NCBI GenBank assembly: GCA_902729315.2
Contig: LR746264.1
Coordinates: 1,304,501 to 1,368,500 of the forward strand
DNA length: 64,000 bases
Reading direction: 5' to 3'
Source: Spirodela intermedia
Taxonomy: Eukaryota; Streptophyta; Magnoliopsida; Alismatales; Araceae
Under the pieces are notes generated by a model that was not told the origin of the DNA, made no database searches, and saw nothing but the letters and a program-made list of their open reading frames with translations. Of this stretch, positions 9,640 through 22,318 are shown in pieces (the stretch's first letter is position 1; every line of letters begins with the position of its first letter). The position numbers were made by a program, and so were the translations under genes.

Positions 9640-11165
9640 ATCCATCCGGTACTGGGCTTGTTTTGGACTAGAGCACTAAACCCTTTCCGACGTCACGGTT
9701 TACTCGCCAATAGATGCGTGGCGTCGTTCAAAAACGGCTCGTGTCTCGATCGTTTTCCTCGTCGTGGAACGGAAATTGGGTGTCGTAGCGCGTTTTCACA
9801 TGGCATGTTCTGTAAACACCGAGATCTTTTCCGTCATGTCACAGAATATAACGGTCGACACGGATAACGCAGCCCATCAGATACAACGAGGAATATCGAG
9901 CATTTCATTAGACGAAGAAGACGGCCTTATTTCGTAAAATGCACCTTGTCAGATACCAATGCCAGGTGATGCGCGATCGGTATTCCTGTTCATTACCAGA
10001 CCGTTGGAGGATCATGACCTTAGCGATCGGAGTGGGCAACGAGGTCCAGAGAGCTTGCGCCTCCCTAATACACAATACAGGGGAGTTTGCTATTTTTCTT
10101 ACACTACGGCCGACGGTTGTTGTTTCGAGGCGCGCGCATTCGAATGCCGTTCCACTAAAGAATTTCGCACCCATCACAGCTTTATCGGATAAAAAAGCTC
10201 AGAAATACGCCGCACTTGGGGCTCTTAATAGGCAGATTTTATTACTCAAGCTAAACCCGAATGAAACCGAGCTCAAACGGAGGTCGTGTTCGTCCGTCAG
10301 GATGTCACCCGGAAAAATATTACCCGCACGTAATGTGAAGCCGGTTCCGTCTCGATTGGCCATATCCCCGGGCTCTTAGAACGATCGTACCTCAAAAGAA
10401 GAAGCTTTCACCCGCACACAAGGGATTACGGCGCCAGAAACGGAAGTCTTGCGCACACTGGAGAAACAGCTTCTCGGGTCGGAGTGAAAAATCGCTCGCC
10501 AGTGTTTATCCGGTGTTGAATGCGCGACTGTTGCCACCGTCGTCCGCTGCGCAATATCCCGAACGTCTCTCTTAGAACGAGGAAAAGAAGATGAAGAGGA
10601 TCCTTCGGTTAACAATAACGCACATCCAACACCGTACAAGGATATCTGGCGTTCCGCGCTACGGTTCACAACGCACAGACAGGGGAGTCCCGTTTGTCCA
10701 CGTCTATCAGACAGTTTATTTGACACCACGTGGAAAAAAAGAATCAGAGGGCTCAACAGAGGCGAGGACGGTTGAAACACCTGGGTCCAGAGGCGTCGAG
10801 CAGGCCAGGGTGAGACAACGCATAACTCTAACACCCGATTCCACACGTGTTCTCGTCATTTCTCCTACGGGCCGTATGGACAAAAACGGGCAAACGGTGC
10901 ACCTGGCAGCCACCGCAAGAGAGAGCACGTTGTCGGTCTCCTTCTGGAAACTCTGCTGGCGACGCGGGCCATGGTCACTGTTCAGTTGATCCTCCGCATT
11001 CCCGACCGCATCTCTCGGTTACGACGACTGACAACTTCGGCATCTGAGGACGTCATCTCCTCCCCGTGGCCCTCGTCCCCTATAAATAGCGTCCGGTCTC
11101 ATTACCACCGTTGCAGCGACTGAAGACTCACTCTCGCTGTCTCTCTCCCTCTCTCACTCTCACTC
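9640..11165. other. GC-rich 3' flank of segment B, unit 1
   Basis: This long non-coding flank is homologous in its first 1.1 kb to the right part of segment A. Short frames on both strands are not conserved between the two segments, so none is called. It contains a (GA)n run just upstream (about 9558-9573). Equivalents are 20793-22318 and, shortened, 31968-32713. Confidence 0.6.
11044..11165 (+). promoter_or_regulatory. Orphan core promoter at the unit end (unit 1)
   Basis: TATAAATA is at 11081-11088, preceded by a GACGTC (ACGT-core) element at about 11050-11055 and followed about 40 bp later by a CT-rich leader-like stretch. The TRIM element begins right after it, so any gene it once drove has been cut off. 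The same arrangement is at 22234-22241 in unit 2. It is absent from unit 3, whose tail ends earlier. Confidence 0.3.
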
Positions 11166-12455
11166 AGTGATCTAATCGGCTCTGATGACCCCTTGCGTTG
11201 GGCTAGAAAGACGAGTCTAACCATGTAGGCGGAATCTCCGAACCACGTACATCTAGTGTACCCTCCCTTATCTCTGCCTCTCTCCCACTCTATCTCGAGT
11301 GTAAGGGTCACTTGATCAACCCTTACTTTTAGGAGAGGTCCCTCCGGACCTCATCTCACCCTTAAGCCATTGATTAGGACTGGTTTCAGGTACAAAACCA
11401 GTCCAGCCCCCTTTGTAACACGGATATATTAAAGGAGGGATTGGGGGAGGCTAAGAGATTAAGGGCACGGTAATCCCTTCCTCTCTGGGGGCTGGAAACA
11501 GGATTCCGGCTTCTCCTCCTCCGCTCCCATCTGGTGGCCGGTATCAATGCTTCATTAACTCCATATACTTCTATACCTTGTTCCTCTCTTGACATTGGAT
11601 ATTATTTCTTCTCCTTTTGTATACTGGTCATGAGGTGTTCTTATCCTCTTTAGACCACAGCACGTTAGACTTCTCTCTGCATTTTATTACCTCGTGGACA
11701 TTCTGTCCTCATGCTCCCTTACTTCCGGTGCTGTATCAGGCAATTCCCTAGCCCATTCAGCCCTAGATCTGGTCACATTGCCCAACATTGAGTTTGCACA
11801 TCTATTCAGTGGTGCAAAGATGAGGACGTCCGTCCCCATCAGTGGTATCATAGCTGCTGGTTTGTGAACACGTATTTTGTGGTGAGCTAGGTTCGAGTGA
11901 AAATGTGGGAGGCGCGGGTGGAAACAAACATTTTTTCGAGAGCTGGCAGCGCGAAGCATGCCGGCATGGGCAGCGGCCTTAAACAGGCATGCGGCGTCGT
12001 ACAAGCAGTGTGGCACGCGGCGGTATGGTCATGCGTGTACAGTACATGCCTGGATACATGTGGTATCCAATCGCGGTGTGCAGCTAGTGCAGAGCGAAGA
12101 GGATGTTTGAAGTGGGGAGATCAGTCTCCTTTGAAGATCAGTCTCTAAGTGGGAGATTGTTGGAAATATGGAGAATGATCTGATGGGATCTCCGGGGAAC
12201 ACGCGGATCCAACCCCATAGTGAGCTGGCGGTTGGGCGTCCAGGTGGGCAGCACCCTCGGACCAAACTTAGTATTAGGGGCACGAGTGCCTTCTGTCCCT
12301 ATGGTTTTACCTTATCTCGTGATTTAAGAGGGGGAGGAAGCTGCCGCCTAATGGTAGTGTGCTGGGTTCCCCTCCCCTATCTCTTGACTCTCTTCCCGTC
12401 TATTTTGAGTGTGCACATCTGGTCAACTGTGCAAGGACGAAGACACTCGACTGCA
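11166..12455 (+). mobile_element. TRIM-like element, unit 2 copy
   Basis: This is the copy in unit 2, identical by eye to that in unit 1. The primer-binding site is at 11843-11854, the polypurine tract at 12147-12157, and the 3' LTR starts at 12158. It was copied with the unit, not inserted separately, because it sits at the same place in each unit. Confidence 0.55.
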
Positions 12456-13346
12456 TTACCGTAGGTCACCAGAACTTCTTACCGTTCGAGATTAGGTTTC
12501 AAATAATGGTTTATGTGGTGATCAATCGAACCGTTTGTAATTCAATTCTTCATGATAATGTAAGGACTGGACGTGAGAGTCATAGAGACACATCCAAGGG
12601 CGGGGATTTGGTCTAAGTGAGGGTTAGTGTGGAGATCAAGAGAAATATTTGTAAGTGAATTCTTCACGTAAATCTGAGGAGTGAGTGCGAGTCATAGAGG
12701 GGGGGGGGGGTATTCATGGGTTGGGTTTGTCGACACCCGTGAAACTCATACATGTGTCAATTTCTCATTTTCTAGGGCTGCTCTTGTCGTTGAATAGGGT
12801 ATTTAAACTTTAATCCTGATGAAGATTGAGAGCAGGAGAAAAAAACTATAGTCATGAACACATTGTCATAGGCCTGTCGTGAAGAGGGTATAGTTGTGGT
12901 ATATAGAACTTGGAGGTCTGAATGATGAGAACTGTTTCTTGTTGTTTTTCTCCTACGTTGAATTATGTTACTGGAGACGTCGCACAAGGTAAAGAAAAGC
13001 TTTATTTTTTCTTGAAAATCGGCCACCAAGTGTTAGATTTTTGGAGTTGTAAAAAATGAGCTAATTGACTCTAATGGGGCTCTTTGATAAGAACGCAAAT
13101 ATTGGATTAAGGGCGACCTTGTCCTTTGTGCCTAATGGACTATAATTCAGACGTTGTCTCTTTCTCATGAAGGAAGAAAAACCTTGTACGACCGTGGACG
13201 AAAGGGGATTGTCTAGTGCCCTTCTATCTGTCTCGTGTGTGTATGCATTAGTCAGACACACATCCGCTGTGCCAGAAGAAGCGGAACCCTTGTTGTGTGC
13301 CAGATAACCTAGTCAGAGTTAGACTTGGACAGCCTGGACCTCAGGG

Positions 13347-15245
13347 AGACTCTGAAAACTTAGCGATTTGTATCTAGCAGGTCCAGAAGCCCACGCCACA
13401 AAATATTTAGTCTTCTCGTAAACATCTGCTCCAGTCGAAAACCAGGGCCAATTGCAAGCCCAGTCCGCCGTCGTTCCCTGCGGATCAGGTCGACAAAAGA
13501 AAAGTTAATTCCGCCGCGACACGGGAGAGCCTCCGCACATTCGGGAAAATAGGGAAGCTGGGGCCGCTCGTCCTTCCCCTGCGTCTCCGAGTACTGCTGC
13601 GGCAGCGGATGCGCCAGTACCCTTCGCTCGGCCGGCGGCGGTTCCCGCCCCAGAGGTCGCCACGTGCCCGCTGAGCGAAGGGTATAAAAAGCGTTTTCAA
13701 TCTTTTACGCTTGACGGAAGCCGGGAGATAGAGTGACGAGTTGACGGATAAACGAGAGAAAGAAAGTCGACGGAGCAATCGGAGGGGGAGTCACGCAGCA
13801 CCTCAAAGGAAACGACGGTTCGAGGACCGGGTATTAAGGGCATTGACATTCTTCAGGTGGGTTCGTCGTACGGCGATCACACGAACAAAGGCGCCGAATT
13901 CTGGACGCGGAGACGCATGCATACGGGGCCGAGGAGAGAAGAAGGGAGACGGGCCGCGGCGGCAACGGCGAGGCGACACTTCCGTCTGTCCGCTACCAGG
14001 GACATGCCAGAAAACCGGAAGAGTTGACGTGGAAGCTGCCTTCCTCGGACGCCCTAGCTCCGCCTACCACCGCAGAACTGTTGTCGACTGGAGCACTAAA
14101 TTTTATCGCACGTCGTGGTTTCCTTCCCAATATAAGTGTGGCGTCGTTTATAAACGGCTCGTATGTCCACGTTGCTCTCTCAGCTCCATTGGATGTGGTA
14201 GGGCGTTTGCACGGAGCATATTCCGTAAACAGCGTGACGTTTTCCCTATATCACAGGACAGAGAGTGTCAACACGAATCACGCGTCGTACCAGATACTAC
14301 CCGGAATATCGAGCGCTTCATTAGGCGCAGAAGATGGATGTATATCGTAGCTGGCCCCTTCTCATAGGTCGATGCCAGGTGAAGCACGAGCCGTATTCCT
14401 GTTGCTTACGAGTAGGTGGGAGGAACATGACTTTGGCGATCGGACTGAGCAACGAGCACCGGAGAACATGCTCGTCCCGTACCCACAATATACGAAAAGT
14501 TGCCTTTTTCATTACATCACAGCCGAGAGTTACGTTTTCGCATTCGAATGCCGTTTCCAATAGAAGGTTCGGACCCCATCTCACAATGATCGGAAAAACG
14601 TCCTCTGAGATATGCCGCGGTTGGGACTCTTATTCGGTAGATTTTACTACTGCTCCAAAGTCCGAATAAAATCTAGCTTAAACGCAGGTCTTATTCGTGC
14701 ATCAGAAGGTCACCAGGAAGGAAACTACGCGTAATATAAAACCGGAGTCTGCTCACAGTCCGAATAGCTTTGATAAGTTGGCTCTATCTGGGCCGGCCAT
14801 ATCCTCGGCCACTTAGAACAATCATAACTCAAGAGAAGAAGTGTTCAACCGCACGCAAAGAATTGCGGCGGGAGAAACAGAAGAGTCCCGCGCGCGCACA
14901 CGGCAGACAGCTTCTCTGGTCGGAATGAAAAACCGCCCGAGGCGTTTGCCGCGGTGTTGAAAGCACGAGTGTTCCAGCCCTCGTCCATTCCGCAACATCC
15001 CCAACGCCTCTCGAAGAGCGAGGAGGAGAAGAAGAAGAGGATCTGTATGCTGACAATAACTCACGTCCAGCACCACACTAAGAGATAAATCGGCATTCCG
15101 GGAGACGGTTCGCAAAGCAAGGACAGAAGAGTCCCGTTCCTCCACGCGTATCAGGCAGTTTATTTGACACCACGTGGAAAACAAGAATCAGAGGGCTCAA
15201 CTGAGGCAAGGACGGTTAAAACACCCGGGTCCAGAGGCGTTGACC
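13347..15245. repeat. Segment A, unit 2
   Basis: This is the second copy of the gene-less flank segment. It differs from units 1 and 3 by single bases (C for T in the AACCAGG context at about 13442, and G for T in GCAGCGGATG at about 13607). The empty junction lies at about 14063-14083. Confidence 0.8.
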
Positions 15246-15977
15246 ATGTCGGGTGTTTTACACGACACGCGTTCCGTCGGAACCCGCGGCCTCTTATTAG
15301 TGTCCTGAGTTCCCCTCGGTTGTCTCTTGCCTCTCTTCCCTCTATCTTGAGTGTGAACATTTCTTCCACTGTTCAACGATGAGGACCTACATCCCCGTCA
15401 CCATTGATCATTGAAATTCCTTCCCTGTTCAATATGAGGCTTAAAATGAGGTTTAATGTGGAGAATAGTGGAAATATTTGTAATTTATTCACCTTAAATT
15501 TATTTATATGTATCTTAAATATATTTTCAAGTCCCATCCTAACAAAACCACATTTTTATCTATTTAAAGACCCCATCTCGTACCCCTATAACCATTATTT
15601 AATGTTACAAAAAAAATTCCTTCTCTGAGATTCCATTTCATTGCTTTTTGGTTCAGGCGCCTCCCTTGTAGGTTTAGGGGAACCTTCTTGATCCTAGTAC
15701 ACTGAAGATCACTCTTTCGTGGATTCAAGGGTTTAAGCTTCTAAGTTTTGTGAAATTAGGATAAGAAATATTTACACAGACTTTATCTTTCATGAATTCA
15801 ATATTGAGATTTCATCACCACACAACTAAAGATGTATAAATTGTATCAGAATAAGGTTTTCTGCTCCTTATTCATCTTTGACGATGTCATGAGGTAAAGG
15901 ATTACAGATTAATGAAGATAAAGGTCTTGAGGTTAGCCTCTTCTCTCACACAAAACATATTGATTAAAAGTTTGTTA

Positions 15978-16012
<35 letters not shown>

Positions 16013-18026
16013 TAGAGGGCAGAGCATCTATCTACTGGGATCAATTTCAATCTACTTCTTCTAGATTAGGTAAGGATTGAGTTCGCTATATAAGCCGGAA
16101 AGATCTCTACTCCACATATCTCTTACATAGGACTAACTGACAGATGTCTTCCCCACAGCTGTTCTTCAGCCATCGGCTATTAGATGTTTGCTCCTAGCAT
16201 GAGTTCATTTTTTTTTTTAATAAGTATAATTTTTGATATGATTTTCAATATATACAAAAATCATGTGGAACTCAAGTTTGGCCTCCACGTTAAATATTTG
16301 TAGTGAGAAAATGGCGGTAAGCATAATACCAAATAATTTAAGAAATTTTGTTTAGAGTATTGGATTGGACAGAGAAGAAAGTAGAGAACACTCATCAGCA
16401 GATGGCATTGGTGAAAGCATGAATTGTGCCTTGAATAAGCTAGCGAAGCACAAGAGATTGCAAGCACGGCTCTAAAAATTATTTTGGTTAGATGCTATTA
16501 ACACAAGCAATTTGGTAATTAAGGAATGTTTCTGCCCCTAGACTCTTAACTATTAGAGGGGTGCTGAACTGGGAAGGAAGAAGGTGAATCTTTCTTACTT
16601 AAGGTCATTTGAATGCCTCTCTAATGTTCATGTAATTTTTAAAAAAACAGACAAACTGCATCCAACACCATGAGGTGTTCTCTCATAAGATATGGATCCC
16701 ACAAGTTTTTTTATCAGTTCGGGAGTGATCAAAACTGAAAAATTATGAGAGTCCAGAATGTGATATTCATTGAAGGAGTCTTGGACAAACACAAGGTTGT
16801 GACCAAGAACAAGAATAAGAGGCTTACAAGGACAAGGCTGAATTCGGGTTTACAAGGTTTTGTAGGTGCACATTTGGGTGGCGATGTAGACAGACACAGG
16901 GAGAAGTGCCGCCGACTAAATTTATACTTGAGCGGGACTGCAGTGGCCTTCATCTCACAAATACAGAATATTTTTTCTCTGTCCACAACATAAGCAGAGT
17001 ATGTGACAAAAATTCAGGGCAACAAGAAGATGGTGAGGCTGAAGGATTTTCTATCAGCCATAAACGAACATATGAGGCTATGCATGGGCTGAATTGACCT
17101 TCAAAGGTAGGTTGTGACAACGCGTCAAATCTAAAACTAGTACTATTTTTTTTCTTTGCTCTCTCTCGTGTAGTCAACTGGATGGCGGAGCTTCCTGCGC
17201 CATCAAAACCGCCTCTAGACTCTGGAGACTCAGCGATTTGTATCTTGCACGTCCAGCAGCCCACGCCCCATAATATTTAGTCTTCTCGAAAGCATCTGCT
17301 CCAGCCGACAACCAGGGCCAGTTGTAAGCCTATCTAGCCGGGCGCGTTGATCGTCAGCCCAAGCCCGGAGAACTGGCCATCGCCGACGGAGATAATTCCG
17401 CCGCGACGGTGGAGATGCGTCCGCACACACGGCAAAATAAGCAATCTTCGGATGGTCGTCCCTCCCGCGCGTCCCCAAATTCCGCAGCTGCTACGGCCGC
17501 TAATTGACACTACGCCGCCACTGGAGCCTGCATACTCCAACCAGGTCGGGAGTGCGTAGATCCACCCGCGGCGTTCTCCTCCCTACCGCGGGGGTCGCCA
17601 CGTGCCGGCGGAGCGACGGGCATTAAAAACGTTCTAAATCTTTCACGTTTGACGGAAGCCGGGAGACAGAGAGATGAGCTAACGGATATCCGAGAGAAAG
17701 AAAGTTGACCGAGCACAGCGGGGAGAGTCCCGTTCAGTTAGATATGCTGACCAGACGGACGGTTGTAGCACCCGGTATTAACGGCCCGGATAATCTTCAG
17801 GTGGGTTCGTCGCACGGCGCTTCACACGAACGAAGGCGCCGAATTCGGGACGCGAAGACGCATGCACGGGGGCAAAAAGAGAGGAAGAGGGACGGGGCGC
17901 CGGCGCCGGCGGCGAGGCGACCCTTCCGTCTGTCCCACTACCATCTCTCCGTCCATATCCCACGGACAGTTGACATGGAAGTTTCTTTCCTCGGACGCCC
18001 AAGCTGCGTCTCTCTCTTCGTCGCTC

Positions 18027-18033
18027 TATATAA
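18027..18033 (+). promoter_or_regulatory. TATA box of polygalacturonase copy 2
   Basis: TATATAA lies 155 bp upstream of the ATG. The 18-bp deletion relative to unit 1 lies just upstream, at 17968/17969. Confidence 0.6.
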
Positions 18034-18188
18034 CCCGCGCGGAGCTATCTGCCATCTACCACAACAAAATCCAATATTCAGCCCTCCTTCTGAAGGCCAA
18101 CCTCTCTCTCTCTCGACGTCTCCTTATCCCTCTCTCGAACTAGATCACCTCCACACACGCACACCTCTCTTGAGCATAGGCGGCGCAG

Positions 18189-20041
18189 ATGGGCGCGCAA
18201 AAGCTTCTCCTCCTCCTCGCCCTCGTGCTTCTCCTTCGTCCGGGCGACTCTCAGCAGGAACAGACGTTCTCCGGCGACCCCTCATTCCGCACCGGTCTGG
18301 ACATCACCGACTCCTCCGCGGTGAGAAAACTGTCTCCGGGGACGGCCAACGAACGGAGGCGGTCTACTCTGGGAAGCGCAAGCACGGTGAGGAACGTGAA
18401 GGACTTTGGAGCGCGAGGCGACGGATCGTCGGACGACACCAAGGTAGTAGACCGGTCAGCAATCTCTTTCGTCTCAGATGAGAATCTCCTTCTAAACCCC
18501 CGCGGACCCGCCCGTCGATTATCTCGTCTGCAGGCGTTCGCCGCTGCCTGGAAGGCGGCTTGCTCTTCCTCAGCTCCCGTCACTGTGCTGGTCCCCGAGG
18601 GGAAGGCATACCGGCTCAAGCCCATCGCCTTCTCCGGTCCCTGCAAGTCTCCAATCACCGTAGCGGTGAGACACGACAACCCACTCCCCAGCTCCCCTCG
18701 CACCAAAATCTTATTGCGTCGCGCCTCCTTAGACTCCCTCTGTCTTTCAACTGTCGCCCACAGATCAAGGGAACGATTCTCGCCTCCGGAAGGATGTCCG
18801 ACTGGGACGGAGCGGACCGCAGGCTCTGGATGCTGTTCGACAAGGTCGACGGCCTCAGAGTGGAGGGCGGCGGAACCATCGACGGCAACGGGCCGGTGTG
18901 GTGGAAGGTCTCCTGCAAGGTCGACTCCGCACAGGTAGCAACCCCTCTTACTTTCTCCGCTTGCGCACTCCATGGCACTCCCAGCGGAAACTCCTTCCGT
19001 CCTCGGCTTTGCTCCTCTCGACCCGCTGACTGACTCGCCTTCTGATCTTTCCTCGGTGCGACGTTAAAAAGCCGTGCAAGGGTGCACCCACGGTACTTTC
19101 TGGACCAGACTCAACTCGTTCAGTTCGTGGATTCCGATGTTTCCGCGAGCTGACTTCTCTGGTTGACTCCTTGCAGGCGCTGACGTTCCAATCCTGCCGC
19201 GGCTTGACCGTAACCGATCTCAAGTTCAAGAACAGCCAGCAGATGCACGTCACCTTCTCGAAGTGCGCCAACGTCCGGATCTCCCGACTGACCATCTCCG
19301 CCCCCGGGAACAGTCCCAACACGGACGGAATCCACGTCTCCGGCAGCACCGATGTTAAGATCAGCGACTCCGTCATCAGGACAGGTCCACCCTCCGCCTC
19401 CTCTTCCTCGGCCTCCCCCATCCGAGAAGCCGGAAGAATGCGAGCCGTGACTTCGCTTTCAAATCCTCCCTGTAGGTGACGACTGCATCTCCATCGTCAG
19501 CGGCTCTCGCTCCATTACGGCCACCAACATCGTCTGCGGACCGGGCCACGGAATCAGGTACACACATCTCCCGGCGATGTGCTGGGATCTGCTGCTGGCC
19601 TCCTCTTCCTCTCACCCCCGTGCTCTCTCACTATCTTCTCCCCTCTCCCGCCTTGACTCGTCTCATCGGCGCTGGCAGTATCGGGAGCCTTGGAGCCAAC
19701 GGTGCGGAACACACCGTTTCCGACGTCTTGGTCGACACGGCGCGGCTGGAGGGAACCACCAACGGAGTCCGGATCAAGACCTGGCAGGTAATGCCATCTG
19801 GCTGACTACCCAGACCGAATTCTCTCGCGCTCCGTGGACTGACACTGCGACGACGCCGTCGATCGGTTCTCTCCCTTCAGGGTGGAAAAGGGTACGCCAG
19901 AAACATCATCTTCAGGAACATCGTGATGGACAACGTGAAGAACCCAATAATCATCGACCAGAACTATTGCGACTCCCCCAAGTCCTGCGGCGAACAGGTG
20001 GAGCATGCCAGCACCGCCCTTTTCGTCTCTCCTGCTTCCCG

Positions 20042-20074
<33 letters not shown>

Positions 20075-20352
20075 GCTTTCTCGCTCAGTTCCTCTCGTTA
20101 ATCTTCAGTTCGCCCTCTGCCGCGCAGAAATCCGCCGTCGCCGTGAGCGGAGTGACCTTCCAGAACGTCAGGGGGACGAGCGCCACCGCGGTGGCCATGG
20201 ACTTCGACTGCAGCCGCACCGTCCCCTGCCGGGGGATAACGCTGCAGGACGTCCACCTCGTCACCGCGAGCGGAGCACCTGCCAAGACCTTCTGCCGCAA
20301 CGTCAACCTGTCTAAATACGGCACCGTCGTACCGTCGACGTGCTCCTCCTGA
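18189..20352 (+). CDS. Polygalacturonase (GH28), copy 2
   Basis: Exons: 18189-18443, 18534-18665, 18764-18934, 19072-19092, 19177-19384, 19476-19557, 19679-19787, 19881-19997, 20128-20352. It also encodes 439 residues with an intact frame and catalytic motifs. Relative to copy 1 the start reads MGAQ in place of MDAQ, and the other exon 1 changes are Gln23, Ala44 and Ala53. Exon 6 begins GTGACGAC in place of GCGACGAC, a silent change at the GDDC glycine shared with copy 3. The intron 8 CT tract is four bases longer than in copy 1. Confidence 0.93.
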
Positions 20353-22318
20353 AGACGCCTGCTTCCGTCCCGGAGGATGGAAGAAACAAATTCATTCATT
20401 ATACCTCGTACACGAAGACGACAATTCATTCACTATACCTCGTACACGAAGACGACAATTCATTCACTATACCTCGAACACGTAGATGACAATTCATTCA
20501 TTTCGTTATAGCCCGGACCTCGGTGTCCGATTGTAACATCGTGTAAATTTGTAACCGCTGTAGCTTCTCAACGTCGTGTAAATCAGACTCCCTAGTTTAA
20601 TTGCACAGAAGCCTCATGCTTGTCACAAGAGCAACCCGCAGCTACTGTTCCGAACAAGTCAATAGAAGCATGCCTCTGCGTACTAGCGACCGGTGGAGAC
20701 AGGCGAAATAGAGAGAGAGAGAGAGGCGTTAGTGTGCGGAATGCGAGTGCTCCTCTCCGAGGATCGCTTCGTCTACGATCCGGTCCCCGTACATCCATCC
20801 GGTACTGGGCTTGTTTTGGACTAGAGCACTAAACCCTTTCCGACGTCACGGTTTACTCGCCAATAGATGCGTGGCGTCGTTCAAAAACGGCTCGTGTCTC
20901 GATCGTTTTCCTCGTCGTGGAACGGAAATTGGGTGTCGTAGCGCGTTTTCACATGGCATGTTCTGTAAACACCGAGATCTTTTCCGTCATGTCACAGAAT
21001 ATAACGGTCGACACGGATAACGCAGCCCATCAGATACAACGAGGAATATCGAGCATTTCATTAGACGAAGAAGACGGCCTTATTTCGTAAAATGCACCTT
21101 GTCAGATACCAATGCCAGGTGATGCGCGATCGGTATTCCTGTTCATTACCAGACCGTTGGAGGATCATGACCTTAGCGATCGGAGTGGGCAACGAGGTCC
21201 AGAGAGCTTGCGCCTCCCTAATACACAATACAGGGGAGTTTGCTATTTTTCTTACACTACGGCCGACGGTTGTTGTTTCGAGGCGCGCGCATTCGAATGC
21301 CGTTCCACTAAAGAATTTCGCACCCATCACAGCTTTATCGGATAAAAAAGCTCAGAAATACGCCGCACTTGGGGCTCTTAATAGGCAGATTTTATTACTC
21401 AAGCTAAACCCGAATGAAACCGAGCTCAAACGGAGGTCGTGTTCGTCCGTCAGGATGTCACCCGGAAAAATATTACCCGCACGTAATGTGAAGCCGGTTC
21501 CGTCTCGATTGGCCATATCCCCGGGCTCTTAGAACGATCGTACCTCAAAAGAAGAAGCTTTCACCCGCACACAAGGGATTACGGCGCCAGAAACGGAAGT
21601 CTTGCGCACACTGGAGAAACAGCTTCTCGGGTCGGAGTGAAAAATCGCTCGCCAGTGTTTATCCGGTGTTGAATGCGCGACTGTTGCCACCGTCGTCCGC
21701 TGCGCAATATCCCGAACGTCTCTCTTAGAACGAGGAAAAGAAGATGAAGAGGATCCTTCGGTTAACAATAACGCACATCCAACACCGTACAAGGATATCT
21801 GGCGTTCCGCGCTACGGTTCACAACGCACAGACAGGGGAGTCCCGTTTGTCCACGTCTATCAGACAGTTTATTTGACACCACGTGGAAAAAAAGAATCAG
21901 AGGGCTCAACAGAGGCGAGGACGGTTGAAACACCTGGGTCCAGAGGCGTCGAGCAGGCCAGGGTGAGACAACGCATAACTCTAACACCCGATTCCACACG
22001 TGTTCTCGTCATTTCTCCTACGGGCCGTATGGACAAAAACGGGCAAACGGTGCACCTGGCAGCCACCGCAAGAGAGAGCACGTTGTCGGTCTCCTTCTGG
22101 AAACTCTGCTGGCGACGCGGGCCATGGTCACTGTTCAGTTGATCCTCCGCATTCCCGACCGCATCTCTCGGTTACGACGACTGACAACTTCGGCATCTGA
22201 GGACGTCATCTCCTCCCCGTGGCCCTCGTCCCCTATAAATAGCGTCCGGTCTCATTACCACCGTTGCAGCGACTGAAGACTCACTCTCGCTGTCTCTCTC
22301 CCTCTCTCACTCTCACTC

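Larger units (their letters stand above)
1..11165. repeat. Tandem array unit 1 (11165 bp)
   Basis: The sequence at position 1 recurs at 11166 and again at 22319, giving unit lengths of 11165 and 11153 bp. Within a unit the order is TRIM-like LTR element, segment A (flanks without a gene), AT-rich spacer, segment B with a polygalacturonase gene. Differences from unit 2 are sparse: single bases, one-base changes in homopolymers, a few bases in the CT microsatellite and an 18-bp indel in the polygalacturonase 5' flank. The left boundary is only the window edge, so earlier units may lie upstream. A collapsed or duplicated assembly is possible, but the unit-specific differences argue for real copies. 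Confidence 0.95.
11166..22318. repeat. Tandem array unit 2 (11153 bp)
   Basis: This unit is collinear with unit 1 throughout. It has private single-base differences in segment A (at about 13442 and 13607) and one extra T in the T-run near 16210. It lacks 18 bp present in unit 1 at 6804-6821 (junction 17968/17969). Its polygalacturonase protein is identical to that of unit 3 and differs from unit 1 at four exon 1 residues. Confidence 0.95.

Noticed and set aside
9908-10846. Frames of 70-156 codons on both strands in the 3' flank of segment B
   Set aside because: They are not preserved in the homologous part of segment A, and unit 3 lacks most of the stretch.
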